A model generated the notes under the pieces. That model was not told the origin of the DNA. It made no database searches and worked only from the letters and a program-made list of their open reading frames with translations. This document shows, one piece after another, positions 14,205 through 23,615 of a stretch of DNA of 64,000 bases; within the stretch, counting starts at the first letter, position 1, and every line of letters begins with the position of its first letter. Source of the DNA: Streptomyces pristinaespiralis. GTDB lineage: Bacteria; Actinomycetota; Actinomycetes; Streptomycetales; Streptomycetaceae. The DNA lies in assembly GCF_001278075.1 (NCBI RefSeq), contig NZ_CP011340.1:5515501-5579500 (forward strand), given 5' to 3'. The translations under genes and the position numbers were made by a program.

Positions 14205-16022
14205 CTACTCGACGGTGACGGACTTGGCGAGGTTGCGCGGCTTGTCGATGTCCCGGCCGAGCGCCAGCGCGGTGTGGTAGGCGAGGAGCTGGAGCGGGAT
14301 GCCCATCAGGATCGGGTCCAGTTCGTCCTCGTTCTTCGGCACCACGATGGTGTGGTCGGCCTTCTCCTGCTCGCGGTGGGCGACGGCGAGGATGCGGCCG
14401 CTGCGCGCCTTGATCTCCTCGAGCGCCGCCCGGTTCTTCTCCAGCAGCTCGTCGTCCGGCACGATCGCCACGGTGGGCAGCGCGGGCTCGATGAGCGCGA
14501 GGGGGCCGTGCTTGAGCTCGGAGGCGGGGTAGGCCTCCGCGTGGATGTAGGAGATCTCCTTGAGCTTCAGGGAGGCCTCGAGCGCCACCGGGTAGCCGCG
14601 CACCCGGCCGATGAACATCATCGACTTGGCGTCCGCGTACTCCTCGGCCAGCTTCTTGATGTCGGCCTCGGACTCGAGGATCTCGCTGATCTGCGCGGGC
14701 AGCTTGCGCAGGCCCTCGATGATCCGCTTGCCCTCGGCGACGGACAGGTCGCGGATGCGGCCCAGGTGCAGGGCGAGCAGGGCGAAGGCGACGACCGTGT
14801 TGGTGAAGCACTTCGTGGAGACGACGCAGACCTCGGGGCCGGCGTGGACGTACGTGCCGCCGTCGGCCTCACGGGCGATGGCGGAGCCCACCACGTTCAC
14901 CACGCCGAGGACGCGGGCGCCCTTGCGCTTGAGCTCCTGGACGGCCGCGAGGACGTCGTAGGTCTCACCGGACTGCGAGACGGCGATGTACAGGGTGTCG
15001 GGGTCCACGACCGGGTTGCGGTAGCGGAACTCGGAGGCCGGCTCGGCGTCGGCGGGGATACGGGCGAGGGACTCGATGAGTCCGGCGCCGATCAGACCCG
15101 CGTGGTACGAGGTGCCGCAGCCGAGGATCTTCACGCGGCGGATGCCGCGGGCCTCGCGGGCGTCGAGGTTCAGGCCGCCCAGGTGCACGGTGTTGAACCG
15201 GTCGTCGATCCGGCCGCGCAGCACACGGTCGACCGCGTCGGGCTGCTCGGAGATCTCCTTGTGCATGTACGTGTCGTGGCCGCCCATGTCGTAGGAGGCG
15301 GCCTCCCACTCCACGGTCTCCGGGGTGGCGGTGGTGGACGCGCCCGTGGTCGTGTACGTGCGGAAGTCGTCGGCCTTCAGGGTGGCCATCTCGCCGTCGT
15401 CGAGGGTGACGATCTGGCGGGTGTGGGCGACCAGGGCGGCGACGTCGGAGGCGACGAACATCTCCTTCTCGCCGATGCCGAGGACGACGGGCGAGCCGTT
15501 GCGGGCCACCACGATGCGGTCGGCGAAGTCGGCGTGCATCACGGCGATGCCGTAGGTGCCCTCGATCGCCTTGACGGCCTCGCGGACCTTCTCCTCCAGG
15601 GTGGTGGCCTGGGAGCGGGCGATCAGGTGGGTGATGACCTCGGTGTCGGTCTCCGACGCGAAGACGACCCCGTCCGCCTCGAGCTTGACGCGCAGCTCGG
15701 CGGCGTTGTCCACGATGCCGTTGTGGACGACGGCGACCTTGTTCTCCGGGTCCAGGTGCGGGTGGGAGTTGATGTCGCTGGGGGCGCCGTGGGTGGCCCA
15801 CCGGGTGTGGGCGATGCCGGTGGTGCCGGCGAAGCGCTTGGGGACGCGGGCCTCGAGGTCACGGACCCGGCCCTTGGCCTTGACCATCTTCAGCCCGGGG
15901 GACTTGGGGCTGCTGATGACCACGCCCGCGGAGTCGTAGCCGCGGTACTCCAGCCGCTGCAGACCCTCCAGCAGCAGCGGAGCAACGTCACGCTTGCCGA
16001 TGTATCCGACAATTCCACACAT
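14205..16022 (-). CDS. glmS: Glutamine-fructose-6-phosphate aminotransferase (isomerizing)
   Basis: First enzyme of hexosamine synthesis: fructose-6-phosphate plus glutamine gives glucosamine-6-phosphate, for peptidoglycan and other amino-sugar polymers. It has 605 aa, the usual length. The N-terminal glutaminase domain begins MCGIVGYIG with catalytic Cys2 and continues with LEYRGYDSAG and HTRWATHG. Two SIS sugar-isomerase domains follow (CGTSYHAG and SQSGETYDVLAA in the first), and the chain ends in the canonical KSVTVE. Streptomyces chromosomes often carry two glmS genes, and this may be the second copy. No glmS ribozyme is expected or seen. A secreted hexosaminidase gene lies nearby, so synthesis and scavenging of amino sugars are neighbours. 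Confidence 0.96.
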   Translation of the reverse strand: MCGIVGYIGKRDVAPLLLEGLQRLEYRGYDSAGVVISSPKSPGLKMVKAKGRVRDLEARVPKRFAGTTGIAHTRWATHGAPSDINSHPHLDPENKVAVVHNGIVDNAAELRVKLEADGVVFASETDTEVITHLIARSQATTLEEKVREAVKAIEGTYGIAVMHADFADRIVVARNGSPVVLGIGEKEMFVASDVAALVAHTRQIVTLDDGEMATLKADDFRTYTTTGASTTATPETVEWEAASYDMGGHDTYMHKEISEQPDAVDRVLRGRIDDRFNTVHLGGLNLDAREARGIRRVKILGCGTSYHAGLIGAGLIESLARIPADAEPASEFRYRNPVVDPDTLYIAVSQSGETYDVLAAVQELKRKGARVLGVVNVVGSAIAREADGGTYVHAGPEVCVVSTKCFTNTVVAFALLALHLGRIRDLSVAEGKRIIEGLRKLPAQISEILESEADIKKLAEEYADAKSMMFIGRVRGYPVALEASLKLKEISYIHAEAYPASELKHGPLALIEPALPTVAIVPDDELLEKNRAALEEIKARSGRILAVAHREQEKADHTIVVPKNEDELDPILMGIPLQLLAYHTALALGRDIDKPRNLAKSVTVE

Positions 16023-16075
16023 ATGGTTTCTGCCCCTCCATAGATCAGAAGTGTGCCCGGCCCCGGTGGGGCTGC

Positions 16076-16399
16076 TCAGCCGTAGACCATGCGGCGCAGC
16101 TGGCGGAGCGAGAGCTCCGGCGGCGCCACTGCGCGGTGCGGCAGTTCGGCCGCGATCCGCTCGAAGATCTCGGTGTTCACCGCGCCGCCGGACTTGAGTT
16201 CGCGATGGCGGCGGCGGACGAACTCCTCGGTCGTCTCGTCGAAGTACGCCAGTACATCGAGCACCACCCGGGCGGCTTCACCGCGCTGGAGCGCGGTGCT
16301 GCGCACCAGGTGGTCGATGAGGTCGTCGTGCGACAGGCGCACAGACGGGCGAGGTTCGAGCACCCGTAGATACTGGAGGGCGGACGCCGCTCTTCGCAA
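16076..16399 (-). CDS. Conserved hypothetical small helical protein next to glmS
   Basis: Protein of about 107 aa with no signal peptide and no membrane segment. It is mostly alpha-helical and rich in Arg and Glu (EAARVVLDVLAYFDETTEEFVRRRHRELKSGG). The start is uncertain: the longest frame begins at TTG 16399, with in-frame GTG codons at 16363 and 16342 and no strong ribosome site for any of them. It is transcribed in the same direction as glmS, ending 53 bp upstream of it, so the two may share a transcript. I do not recognise the family, and no function is proposed. Confidence 0.6.
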   Translation of the reverse strand: MRRAASALQYLRVLEPRPSVRLSHDDLIDHLVRSTALQRGEAARVVLDVLAYFDETTEEFVRRRHRELKSGGAVNTEIFERIAAELPHRAVAPPELSLRQLRRMVYG

Positions 16400-16576
16400 G
16401 AATCCTGCCCGAATCCGGGCAGGAGATAGCTCACACCCGTCCGGAGCGGTCCGCTCCGGGGTGCTGTACCCGTCCTCGGCCGACGATTCGGGCTGCCCCT
16501 GCCACCGACGCCGGCGTGGGCGGTCCGTCCGGACGACTTCCGGCGACGGGTGATTTCCTCTCGGGTGGTACGAGTA

Positions 16577-16592
16577 AGTGGTCTACACCTTG
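16577..16592. promoter_or_regulatory. dre-like DasR operator upstream of the hexosaminidase gene
   Basis: AGTGGTCTACACCTTG matches the dre consensus A(C/G)TGGTCTAGACCA(C/G)T at 12 of 16 positions, with an intact left half. It overlaps a possible -35 box TTGACC (16590-16595), 17 bases before TACGCA. It lies 85 bp upstream of a GH20 hexosaminidase gene, a known class of DasR target, which supports repression lifted by glucosamine-6-phosphate. Confidence 0.75.
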
Positions 16593-16677
16593 ACCGCAGT
16601 TGAGGCGCGCGGTACGCATGGTGATCGAGCGGTTGCTCTGCGCACAGACGAGAAGCCCGTCGAAGGGATGCCAGCCT

Positions 16678-18294
16678 GTGAGTCAGCCCAGACCGATCCC
16701 CCGTCTCCTCGGTTCACTGTTGCTCGTCACGGCGGCCGCCCTCTCCGGCGCCGTCGCCTCGGGCCCGGCCGCCGCCTCCGGCGCCGACAGAGCCGCCACC
16801 GTCCGGCCGCTCGGCCAGATCGTCCCCGCACCCGCCTCCGCCGAGCCGGGCGGCGCCCCCTACACCCTGACCGCCGCCGCCACGATCCGGACCGACGCCT
16901 CACCCGAGGCGCGCGCCGTCGGAGAGCGCCTCGCCGAAGTGCTGCGCCCGTCGACCGGTTACGCCCTGCCGGTCACCACCCGGCCCGCCGCCAGGTCGAT
17001 CAGCCTGCGGCTCGGCGCGGGGGAGAGCGCACTGGGCGAGGAGGGCTACCGCCTGAAGTCCGCCCCCGGCGGGGTCACCATCACCGCGCACCGGCCGGCC
17101 GGCCTCTTCCACGGTGTGCAGACGCTGCGTCAGCTGCTGCCCGCCGCGATCGAGGCGGACACGGCCCGCCCCGGCCCGTGGCAGGTCGCGGGCGGCACGA
17201 TCACCGACGTCCCGCGCTACTCCCACCGGGGCGCGATGCTCGACGTATCGCGGCACTTCCTCACCGTCGAGCAGGTCAAGCGCTACATCGACCACCTCGC
17301 CCTCTACAAGATCAACACGCTTCATCTCCATCTCTCCGACGACCAGGGCTGGCGCATCGCCATCGACTCGTGGCCGCGGCTGGCCACCTACGGCGGCTCG
17401 ACCCAGGTCGGCGGCGGCCCCGGCGGTCACTACACCAAGGCCCAGTACAAGGAGATCGTCCGCTACGCCGCCACCCGCTACCTGGAGGTCGTGCCGGAGA
17501 TCGACATGCCGGGCCACACCAACGCCGCCCTCGCCTCGTACGCCGAGCTCAACTGCGACGGCGTGGCCCCGCCGCTCTACACGGGCACGGCCGTCGGCTT
17601 CAGCTCGCTGTGCGTGCGCAAGGAGCTGACGTACGACTTCGTGGACGACGTGATCCGGGAGGTGGCCGCGCTCACGCCGGGCAGGTACATCCACATCGGC
17701 GGCGACGAGGCGCACTCCACCAGCCACGAGGACTATGTGGCGTTCATGAACAGGGTGCAGCCGATCGTCGCCGAGTACGGCAAGAAGGTCATCGGCTGGC
17801 ACCAGGTGACCGGCGCGACCCCGCAGAAGGGCGCGCTGGCCCAGTACTGGGGCCTCGACGGCACCAGCCAGGCGGAGAAGGCACAGGTCGCGGAGGCGGC
17901 GAGGAACGGCACCGGGCTGATCCTCTCGCCGGCCGACCGGGTCTACCTGGATATGAAGTACAACAAGGAGACCAAGCTGGGTCTCGCCTGGGCCGGGTAC
18001 GTCGAAGTGCAGCGGTCCTACGACTGGGATCCGGCGAACTACCTGCCGGGCGTACCCGCGAGCGCCGTGAAGGGGGTGGAGGCGCCGCTGTGGACGGAGA
18101 CCATCTCCACCGACGCGCACATCGACCAGATGGCGTTCCCGCGTCTGCCGGGTGTCGCGGAGCTCGGCTGGTCACCGGCGTCCACGCACGACTGGGGCAC
18201 CTACAAGGTGCGGCTCGCGGCGCAGGGGCCGCGGCTGTCGGCGCTCGGCATCGACTTCTACCGCTCGCCGCAGGTGCCGTGGCCCGCGCAGTGA
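16678..18294 (+). CDS. Secreted beta-N-acetylhexosaminidase (GH20)
   Basis: Exo-acting glycosidase of 538 aa that releases terminal N-acetylglucosamine from chitobiose and related glycans outside the cell. A signal peptide (residues 1 to about 34, LLGSLLLVTAAALSGAVA) leads to a GH20b N-terminal domain. The GH20 barrel follows, with HLHLSDDQGWR and the catalytic pair Asp343-Glu344 in HIGGDEAHST. The Asp orients the substrate acetamido group and the Glu is the acid/base. GTG 16678 is used because GAAGGGA precedes it and the signal peptide starts there. It is monocistronic, with a hairpin downstream and a dre-like site upstream, so it should be induced when DasR senses amino-sugar phosphates. 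Confidence 0.92.
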   Translation: MSQPRPIPRLLGSLLLVTAAALSGAVASGPAAASGADRAATVRPLGQIVPAPASAEPGGAPYTLTAAATIRTDASPEARAVGERLAEVLRPSTGYALPVTTRPAARSISLRLGAGESALGEEGYRLKSAPGGVTITAHRPAGLFHGVQTLRQLLPAAIEADTARPGPWQVAGGTITDVPRYSHRGAMLDVSRHFLTVEQVKRYIDHLALYKINTLHLHLSDDQGWRIAIDSWPRLATYGGSTQVGGGPGGHYTKAQYKEIVRYAATRYLEVVPEIDMPGHTNAALASYAELNCDGVAPPLYTGTAVGFSSLCVRKELTYDFVDDVIREVAALTPGRYIHIGGDEAHSTSHEDYVAFMNRVQPIVAEYGKKVIGWHQVTGATPQKGALAQYWGLDGTSQAEKAQVAEAARNGTGLILSPADRVYLDMKYNKETKLGLAWAGYVEVQRSYDWDPANYLPGVPASAVKGVEAPLWTETISTDAHIDQMAFPRLPGVAELGWSPASTHDWGTYKVRLAAQGPRLSALGIDFYRSPQVPWPAQ

Positions 18295-18313
18295 GCATCC
18301 GTCGAGGAACCGG

Positions 18314-18346
18314 CGCCCGGCGGGAGGGACCGTATCCCGCCGGGCG
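18314..18346. terminator. Bidirectional terminator between hexosaminidase gene and desD
   Basis: A perfect 12-bp stem (18314-18325 with 18335-18346) has a nine-base loop and lies between convergent genes. Confidence 0.85.
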
Positions 18347-18387
18347 TCGGCCGTTCTCGGGCGCCGGCCCGCTCCTGGGCGAAGTGC

Positions 18388-20160
18388 CTAGGAGGCGAAC
18401 CGTGCGATCGGGTTCGTCAGCGTGCCGACGAACTGGAGCGCGGCCGACGGGTCGGCCAGGTCCACCATCTGCCGGTTGTTGCGCAGCTGCAGCCGGTTCA
18501 GGCAGGAGAGCGTGAACTCGTCCGCGAACATGTCGTACTGCTCGAACTTGTCCGCCAGCTCGGGCACCGAGCGCTGGTACGCGCTGACGCACTCGGCGAC
18601 CGTGCGCCAGAAGTCGTCCTCGGCGAGCACCTCCTCGTCGGCGAGCGTCGCGCCGAGGAAGCGGAGGAAGCAGTCGAAGACGTCCGTGAAGATCGAGAGG
18701 ATCTTCGTCTCCTCCGGCACCTCCACCCGGATCCGGTCGACGGACGGCGGCAGCACCGCGTCCGGGTCCATCACCGCGATCTCCTCCGCGATGTCCTTGA
18801 AGATCGCCCGCCGGACCGTGCCGTCGGCGTCGAGCGCCAGGATGACGTTCTCGCCGTGCGGCATGAAGACCAGGTCGTACGCGTAGAAGCTGTGCAGCAC
18901 CGGCAGCAGGTAGGCGTCCAGGTAGCCGCGCAGCCACTCGGTGGGCGCCAGGCCCGATCGGGCGATCAGCGCGCCCGCGAACGACGCGCCCTCGTCGTCG
19001 ACGTGCAGCAGGGACGCCATGGTGGCGAGCCGCTCGCCGTCCTCCAGGGACGCCACCGGGCTCTCTCGCCACAGGGCGGCGAGCATCTTGCGGTAGGGGG
19101 AGTACCGGTCGGTCGCGGCCTCGTACTCGAGGTGGCGGTAGCCCACGGCCGCACACTCGCGGATGATCGAGAAGCGGGCGGCCTTCAGCACGTCGTCGCC
19201 GTCGATCAGACCCGCCAGCCAGTCGTTGATGGCCGGCGTCGCCTCCATGTACGCGGCGGAGAGGCCGCGCATGAAGCCCATGTTGAGGACGGAGAGGGCC
19301 GTCTTCACGTAGTGCTTGGCCGGGGCGTCGGTGTTGAAGAACGTCCGGATGGACTGCTGCGCCAGGTAGCGGTCGTCGCCCTCGCCCAGGTACACCAGCC
19401 GCTGCTGGGCGATCTCTGCGGCGAAGGTGACGGACAGCTTGTTCCACCACTGCCAGGGGTGGGCCGGCATCAGCAGGTAGTCGGCCAGGTCGAGGCCCCG
19501 GTCCGCGAGCGTCTTGGCGAAGCGGTCCACGGCGTCGTCACCGAGCTCGGCCCGGATGAACGTCTCGTAGTCGATGCCCGCGCCGGCGGTGAACGCGGCA
19601 CGGTCGCGGCGAGCGGCCAGCCACACCAGCCGGAGCGGGTTCGCGGCCTCCGGGGCGTAGGCGTGGTACTCGTCGATGCCGAAGCCGAGCCGGCCGTTGT
19701 TGGCGACGAAGCAGGGGTGGCCCTCCGTCATGCCGGTCTCGATCGCCTGGAAGTCCGCCTCGGCGAGCTCGGCGGCAGTGATCACCGGCTTGGCCGACTT
19801 GTACGCCGTGCCGGAGAGGGTCGAGGAGATCTCCTCCAGATACACGGGCAGGATCTCGTCGCTCAGCCCGAGCGAGCCGCGCATCTCGATGACGAACTCC
19901 AGCGCGTCCAGCGGCAGCCGCGCGCCGTCGCGGTGGCGGCTGATCGATTCGGCGGCCACCTGCCAGTGGTCGAGGGCGTAGCGGCGGGCGGTGAAGCGGT
20001 ACTCGGTCGCGCCGTCGTCCGCGACGAGGCGGTAGGCGCCGTCTCCGAGGTGCTCGGGGGCCAGCAGCCGCTCGTGGGTGAACTCGGCGAGCGCCTTGCG
20101 GACGAGGAGCCGGTTGGCGTGCGCCCAGCGGTCGGGCGTGAGGTGGGACACGGGGTTCAT
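18388..20160 (-). CDS. desD: Desferrioxamine synthetase, NIS siderophore synthetase
   Basis: ATP-dependent NRPS-independent siderophore synthetase (IucA/IucC superfamily) of 590 aa. It joins and cyclises N-hydroxy-N-succinyl-cadaverine units to desferrioxamine E, and makes related linear products when acyl groups vary. Family blocks seen include HPCFVANNGRLGFG, LMPAHPWQWWNKL, and the C-terminal FerIucC region with VFMPHGENVILAL. It is the last gene of desABCD and its ATG overlaps the desC stop (ATGA). Expression should follow the iron box upstream of desA. The product is cytoplasmic and the siderophore is exported by other proteins. Confidence 0.96.
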   Translation of the reverse strand: MNPVSHLTPDRWAHANRLLVRKALAEFTHERLLAPEHLGDGAYRLVADDGATEYRFTARRYALDHWQVAAESISRHRDGARLPLDALEFVIEMRGSLGLSDEILPVYLEEISSTLSGTAYKSAKPVITAAELAEADFQAIETGMTEGHPCFVANNGRLGFGIDEYHAYAPEAANPLRLVWLAARRDRAAFTAGAGIDYETFIRAELGDDAVDRFAKTLADRGLDLADYLLMPAHPWQWWNKLSVTFAAEIAQQRLVYLGEGDDRYLAQQSIRTFFNTDAPAKHYVKTALSVLNMGFMRGLSAAYMEATPAINDWLAGLIDGDDVLKAARFSIIRECAAVGYRHLEYEAATDRYSPYRKMLAALWRESPVASLEDGERLATMASLLHVDDEGASFAGALIARSGLAPTEWLRGYLDAYLLPVLHSFYAYDLVFMPHGENVILALDADGTVRRAIFKDIAEEIAVMDPDAVLPPSVDRIRVEVPEETKILSIFTDVFDCFLRFLGATLADEEVLAEDDFWRTVAECVSAYQRSVPELADKFEQYDMFADEFTLSCLNRLQLRNNRQMVDLADPSAALQFVGTLTNPIARFAS

Positions 20161-20708
20161 CGGGTCACCGCCGTCGCCGCCTCGAACTGCTCACGGGTGC
20201 AGAAGCTCAGCAGAGCCTCTTTCTCCGGCTTCACTATTTTCTCGGCGGGGACGAAGCCGACGGCCTCGTTGAGCCGGTGCACGGCCGAGTTGCCGACGTC
20301 CGGCTCGACCACGACCCGCTTCGTCGCCGGATCGGCGAACAGCTCCCGCATCACGGCGGTGATCACGGCAAGGGTGAAGCCGTGCACGGGCCGGTCGGTC
20401 GGCGCGACGAGGAAGTGCATGCCGACGTCACCGGGCTCAGGGTCGTACAGGCCGACGAGCTCCACGTACCGCGGGTCGTAGCTCTCCATCAGGAACGCGG
20501 GCTCGCCGTCGTGGAGGCCCATGAACGCGTGGTGGTGCTCGTGCGCCGCTATGCGCATGTACTCGCGCTCGACGTCCTGGAGTTTCGCGTCCTGCATCAT
20601 CCAGAAAGCGGCCTTCGGGTGGGTGACCCAGCTGTGCAGCAGCTCGGCGTCCGCCATGGGGTCGAGGGGCCGGACGGTGAGGGGACCGACGGCGGTGGTG
20701 GTGCTCAT
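20157..20708 (-). CDS. desC: N-hydroxycadaverine acyltransferase (GNAT)
   Basis: Acyl-CoA-dependent transferase of 183 aa in the IucB-like GNAT family. It acylates N-hydroxycadaverine, mainly with succinyl-CoA or acetyl-CoA, to give the hydroxamate units that DesD joins. Motifs include [13 protein letters not shown] near residue 27, MESYDP, and the CoA-binding region [22 protein letters not shown] in short form near the end. The acyl preference decides which desferrioxamines form and cannot be read from sequence here. It overlaps desB and desD by the four bases ATGA on each side, showing tight translational coupling. Confidence 0.95.
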   Translation of the reverse strand: MSTTTAVGPLTVRPLDPMADAELLHSWVTHPKAAFWMMQDAKLQDVEREYMRIAAHEHHHAFMGLHDGEPAFLMESYDPRYVELVGLYDPEPGDVGMHFLVAPTDRPVHGFTLAVITAVMRELFADPATKRVVVEPDVGNSAVHRLNEAVGFVPAEKIVKPEKEALLSFCTREQFEAATAVTR

Positions 20709-21964
20709 ACAGCGAACTCCTGGAACGCGATGGACTTCTCTACGGCGTAGTACTCGCTGCCCAGCAGCTCGCCGATGATGTAGGCGTTTCGGTAGGCGCC
20801 CATGCCCAGGTCGGGCGAGGTGATCGAGTGGGTGTGCACGCCCGCGTTCTGGAGGAAGATCTCCCGGCCGGCCGTGTCGATGGAGTAGTTGCGGGCGACG
20901 TCGAAGCGGCCGTGGCCGTCGAGACGGATCCGGTCGGCGACGGGCTCCAGGAAGGCGGGGGTGACGTACCGGTAGCCGGTGGCCAGGATCAGGCCCTCGG
21001 TGTGCAGCTCGTAGTCCTTGCCCTGCTCCTCCTGGCGCAGCCCCAGGGTGTAGGTGCCGTCCTCGTAGGAGGCGGTCCGCAGGGCGGAGTTCGTCAGCAG
21101 CCGGGTGGGGACCGGGCCCTTCAGGTTCTTCTGGTAGAGCAGGTCGAAGATCGCGTCGATCAGCTCCGAGTCGATGCCCTTGAAGAGGCCCTTCTGCTGG
21201 GACTCGAGTCTGTAGCGGGTCTCCTCGGGCAGCGCGTGGAAGTAGTCGATGTACTCCGGGGAGGTCATCTCCAGCGTCAGCTTGGTGTACTCCAGCGGGA
21301 AGAACCGCGGGGAGCGGGTCACCCAGTTGAGCCGGTAGCCGTGCACGTCGATCTCGGACAGCAGGTCGTAGTAGATCTCCGCCGCGCTCTGGCCGCTGCC
21401 GACGAGAGTGATCGACTTCTTCTTCTGCAGCGCCTCCTTGTGGTCGAGGTAGCGCGAGTTGTGCAGGAGGTCCCCGCCGAGGCCCCGGCAGGCCTCGGGG
21501 ATGTACGGCGGGGTGCCGGTGCCCAGGACGAGGCGGCGGGCCGTGAATGCGTCGTCGGCGGTGCGCACCACGTACACCTCGCCCTCTTCGTCGTACGACA
21601 CCGAGGTGACGGTGGTGTTGAAGCGGATGCTGCTCAGCCGGGCGGCGGCCCAGCGGCAGTAGTCGTTGTACTCGGTCCGCAGCGGGTAGAAGTTCTCCCG
21701 GATGTAGAAGGAGTACAGCCTGCCCTGGTCCTTGAGGTAGTTCAGGAACGAGTAGGGCGAGGTCGGGTCGGCCAGCGTGACCAGGTCCGACATGAAGGGC
21801 GTCTGGAGATGGGCGCCTTCCAGGAACATCCCGGAGTGCCACTCGAAGTCGGGCTTGGACTCCAGGAACAGGCCGTTCAGCTCGTCGATCGGCTCCGTCA
21901 GGCAGGCGAGGCCGAGGTTGAACGGACCCAGTCCGATACCGATGAAATCAAGAGGCGTGGACAA
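20705..21964 (-). CDS. desB: Cadaverine N-monooxygenase (lysine/ornithine N-hydroxylase family)
   Basis: FAD- and NADPH-dependent enzyme of about 419 aa that hydroxylates one amino group of cadaverine, using O2. The FAD motif [10 protein letters not shown] is at the N-terminus, the NADPH motif [10 protein letters not shown] in the middle, and the conserved LILATGYRY near the end. The start is taken as TTG 21964 because GGAGAG lies just upstream; a second TTG at 21976 is also in frame. It overlaps the desA end by 17 bases and desC by four. Homologues are IucD/SidA-type enzymes, but the des context fixes cadaverine as the expected substrate. Confidence 0.94.
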   Translation of the reverse strand: MSTPLDFIGIGLGPFNLGLACLTEPIDELNGLFLESKPDFEWHSGMFLEGAHLQTPFMSDLVTLADPTSPYSFLNYLKDQGRLYSFYIRENFYPLRTEYNDYCRWAAARLSSIRFNTTVTSVSYDEEGEVYVVRTADDAFTARRLVLGTGTPPYIPEACRGLGGDLLHNSRYLDHKEALQKKKSITLVGSGQSAAEIYYDLLSEIDVHGYRLNWVTRSPRFFPLEYTKLTLEMTSPEYIDYFHALPEETRYRLESQQKGLFKGIDSELIDAIFDLLYQKNLKGPVPTRLLTNSALRTASYEDGTYTLGLRQEEQGKDYELHTEGLILATGYRYVTPAFLEPVADRIRLDGHGRFDVARNYSIDTAGREIFLQNAGVHTHSITSPDLGMGAYRNAYIIGELLGSEYYAVEKSIAFQEFAV

Positions 21965-23423
21965 GGTTCTCTCCAAGGAACTGCTCGGCGTGGCCGGCGA
22001 TCAGGTCGAGGACGGCGGCGATGTCTTCGGTCGTCGTCTCGGGATTGAGCAGGGTGAACTTCAGGTACTGGCGCCCGCCGACCTTGGTGCCGGCGACGAC
22101 GGCCTCGCCCGACGCGAACAGCGCCTTGCGGGCGTGGAGGTTGGCCCGGTCGATCAGGACGGGGTCCGTGACGGAGCGCGGGATGTAGCGGTAGACCAGG
22201 GTGGACAGCTGCGGCCGCACGACCACGTCGTAGCGCGGATCGGCGGCGAGCAGCTCCCAGCCGGCGGCGGCGAGGTCGCACACCTCGTCGAAGAGCTGCC
22301 CCACTCCGTCGGCGCCCATCACCCGCAGCGTCATCCACAGCTTGAGCGCGTCGAAGCGCCGGGTGGTCTGCAGGGACTTGTCGACCTGGTTCGGAATCCT
22401 CCCCCGCAGTCCTCCGGACGCGGGAGGTGCCCCCACTTCCACGGTGGGCCGCGGGTTGAGGTAGTCGGCGTGGTAGGTGGCGTGGCGCAGTGTGGCCGCG
22501 TCCCGCACCAGTACCGCCGACGAACTCACCGGCTGGAAGAAGGACTTGTGGTAGTCGACGGTGACGGAGTCGGCGTGCTCGATGCCGTCGAGGAGATGAC
22601 GGCGGGCGGGTGAGACGAGCAGTCCGCAGCCGTACGCCGCGTCGACGTGCATCCAGGTCTCGTACAGCCCCGCGAGCTCGGCGATCTCCGGCAGCGGGTC
22701 GATGGAACCGAAGTCGGTGGTGCCCGCGGTCGCGACGACGGCCATCGGGACGAGGCCCTCGGCGCGGCAGCGCTCCAGCTCCGCGGCGAGCGCCACGGTC
22801 TGCATCCGCTTGTCGCGGTCGACGGGTATCGAGACGACGGCCTCGGGGCCGAGCCCGAGAAGGGTGGCCGACTTCTGGACGCTGAAGTGGCTGCACTCGG
22901 AGCTGAAGATGCGCAGTTTCGCCAGGTCGGTGGTCTTGGCCTCCTGGCGGGCCAGCAGCAGGGCCTGGAGGTTGGACTGGGTGCCGCCGCTGGTGAACAC
23001 GCCGTCGGCGGCCGGGCCGAGACCGATCCGCTGGGCGGTCCAGTCGATCAGGCGGCGCTCGATGAGGGTGCCGCCGGCGCTCTGGTCCCAGGTGTCCAGG
23101 GAGGAGTTGACCGCGGAGAGGACCGCTTCGCCGAGCACGGCCGGGATGACGACCGGGCAGTTGAGGTGGGCGAGGTAGCGGGGGGAGTGGAAGTAGACGG
23201 CGTCCCGGAGGTACACGTCCTCCAGCTCGTCCAGGGCGGCGGAGGCGTCTCCGAGCGGCCGGTCGAGGTCGATCGCGGAGACGACCGGGGCGAGCTCGTC
23301 GGGGGTGACTCCGGTGAACGGCCGTCGGGTCGTGGCGAGTCGGTTCGCCACCCGCTCGACTCCTTCGGTCACGGAGCGCCGGTAACGCTCCGCCGTCATG
23401 TCATTGAGCAGGTGCGAGCGCAT
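21948..23423 (-). CDS. desA: Lysine decarboxylase (PLP), first desferrioxamine enzyme; carries an in-frame insertion
   Basis: PLP-dependent group II decarboxylase of 491 aa that turns lysine into cadaverine. The PLP-lysine block [12 protein letters not shown], the substrate-domain HVDAAYGCG and the N-terminal [13 protein letters not shown] are visible. ATG 23423 (MRSHLLND) follows GGGAGGA. Between YLNPRPTVE and IPNQVDKS lies an extra segment of about 12 residues ([13 protein letters not shown]). It is encoded by a GC-rich imperfect palindrome (see the repeat at 22394-22441) and is absent from DesA proteins as I recall them (about 480 aa). The frame stays open and the active-site blocks are intact, so the enzyme is probably functional. 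The iron box at 23498 controls it. Confidence 0.94.
   Translation of the reverse strand: MRSHLLNDMTAERYRRSVTEGVERVANRLATTRRPFTGVTPDELAPVVSAIDLDRPLGDASAALDELEDVYLRDAVYFHSPRYLAHLNCPVVIPAVLGEAVLSAVNSSLDTWDQSAGGTLIERRLIDWTAQRIGLGPAADGVFTSGGTQSNLQALLLARQEAKTTDLAKLRIFSSECSHFSVQKSATLLGLGPEAVVSIPVDRDKRMQTVALAAELERCRAEGLVPMAVVATAGTTDFGSIDPLPEIAELAGLYETWMHVDAAYGCGLLVSPARRHLLDGIEHADSVTVDYHKSFFQPVSSSAVLVRDAATLRHATYHADYLNPRPTVEVGAPPASGGLRGRIPNQVDKSLQTTRRFDALKLWMTLRVMGADGVGQLFDEVCDLAAAGWELLAADPRYDVVVRPQLSTLVYRYIPRSVTDPVLIDRANLHARKALFASGEAVVAGTKVGGRQYLKFTLLNPETTTEDIAAVLDLIAGHAEQFLGENLVHAS
22394..22441. repeat. Palindromic-repeat-like insert inside desA
   Basis: Near-palindrome with arms CCTCCC (22398-22403) and GGGAGG (22422-22427), inner pairs GTCC/GGAC, and flanks reading GTGGGGGCACCTCCC on the minus strand. 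That flank is typical of a small repeat found many times between genes in Streptomyces genomes. Here it sits inside a reading frame without breaking it. Confidence 0.55.
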
Positions 23424-23497
23424 GCAATGTCCTCCCGTGGCGGGGACGTGGTCGCGCCTCAGGGGACAGGAAGAGGGGGGCGAGGGCGACACCTAAG

Positions 23498-23516
23498 TAA
23501 GGTAAGCCTAACCTAA
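23498..23516. promoter_or_regulatory. Iron box (DmdR1/DtxR-type) before desA
   Basis: TAAGGTAAGCCTAACCTAA is a near-perfect match to the 19-bp DtxR/IdeR/DmdR consensus TTAGGTTAGSCTAACCTAA. It covers the spacer of a likely desA promoter (TTGAGT, then TACTTA on the minus strand). Iron-loaded DmdR1 binding here represses desABCD in other streptomycetes. Confidence 0.92.
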
Positions 23517-23615
23517 CTCAAGCCTCGAAGATCCCTCGCCCCCCTCGGGGCACAACCGTTATGGGGTTGATCACACAACGACCGTCGAGTGACGGTCAGT
23601 TGGAGCCGACGACCG

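Noticed and set aside
14139..16043. Very long open frame (over 600 codons) on the plus strand across glmS
   Set aside because: It is antisense to an unmistakable GlmS. In this GC-rich DNA the opposite frame of a gene is often open, and its product has only biased composition and no family motif.
16023..16075. Search for a glmS ribozyme before glmS
   Set aside because: The ribozyme is known from Firmicutes and relatives, not streptomycetes. The glmS upstream sequence is short and shows no such conserved core.
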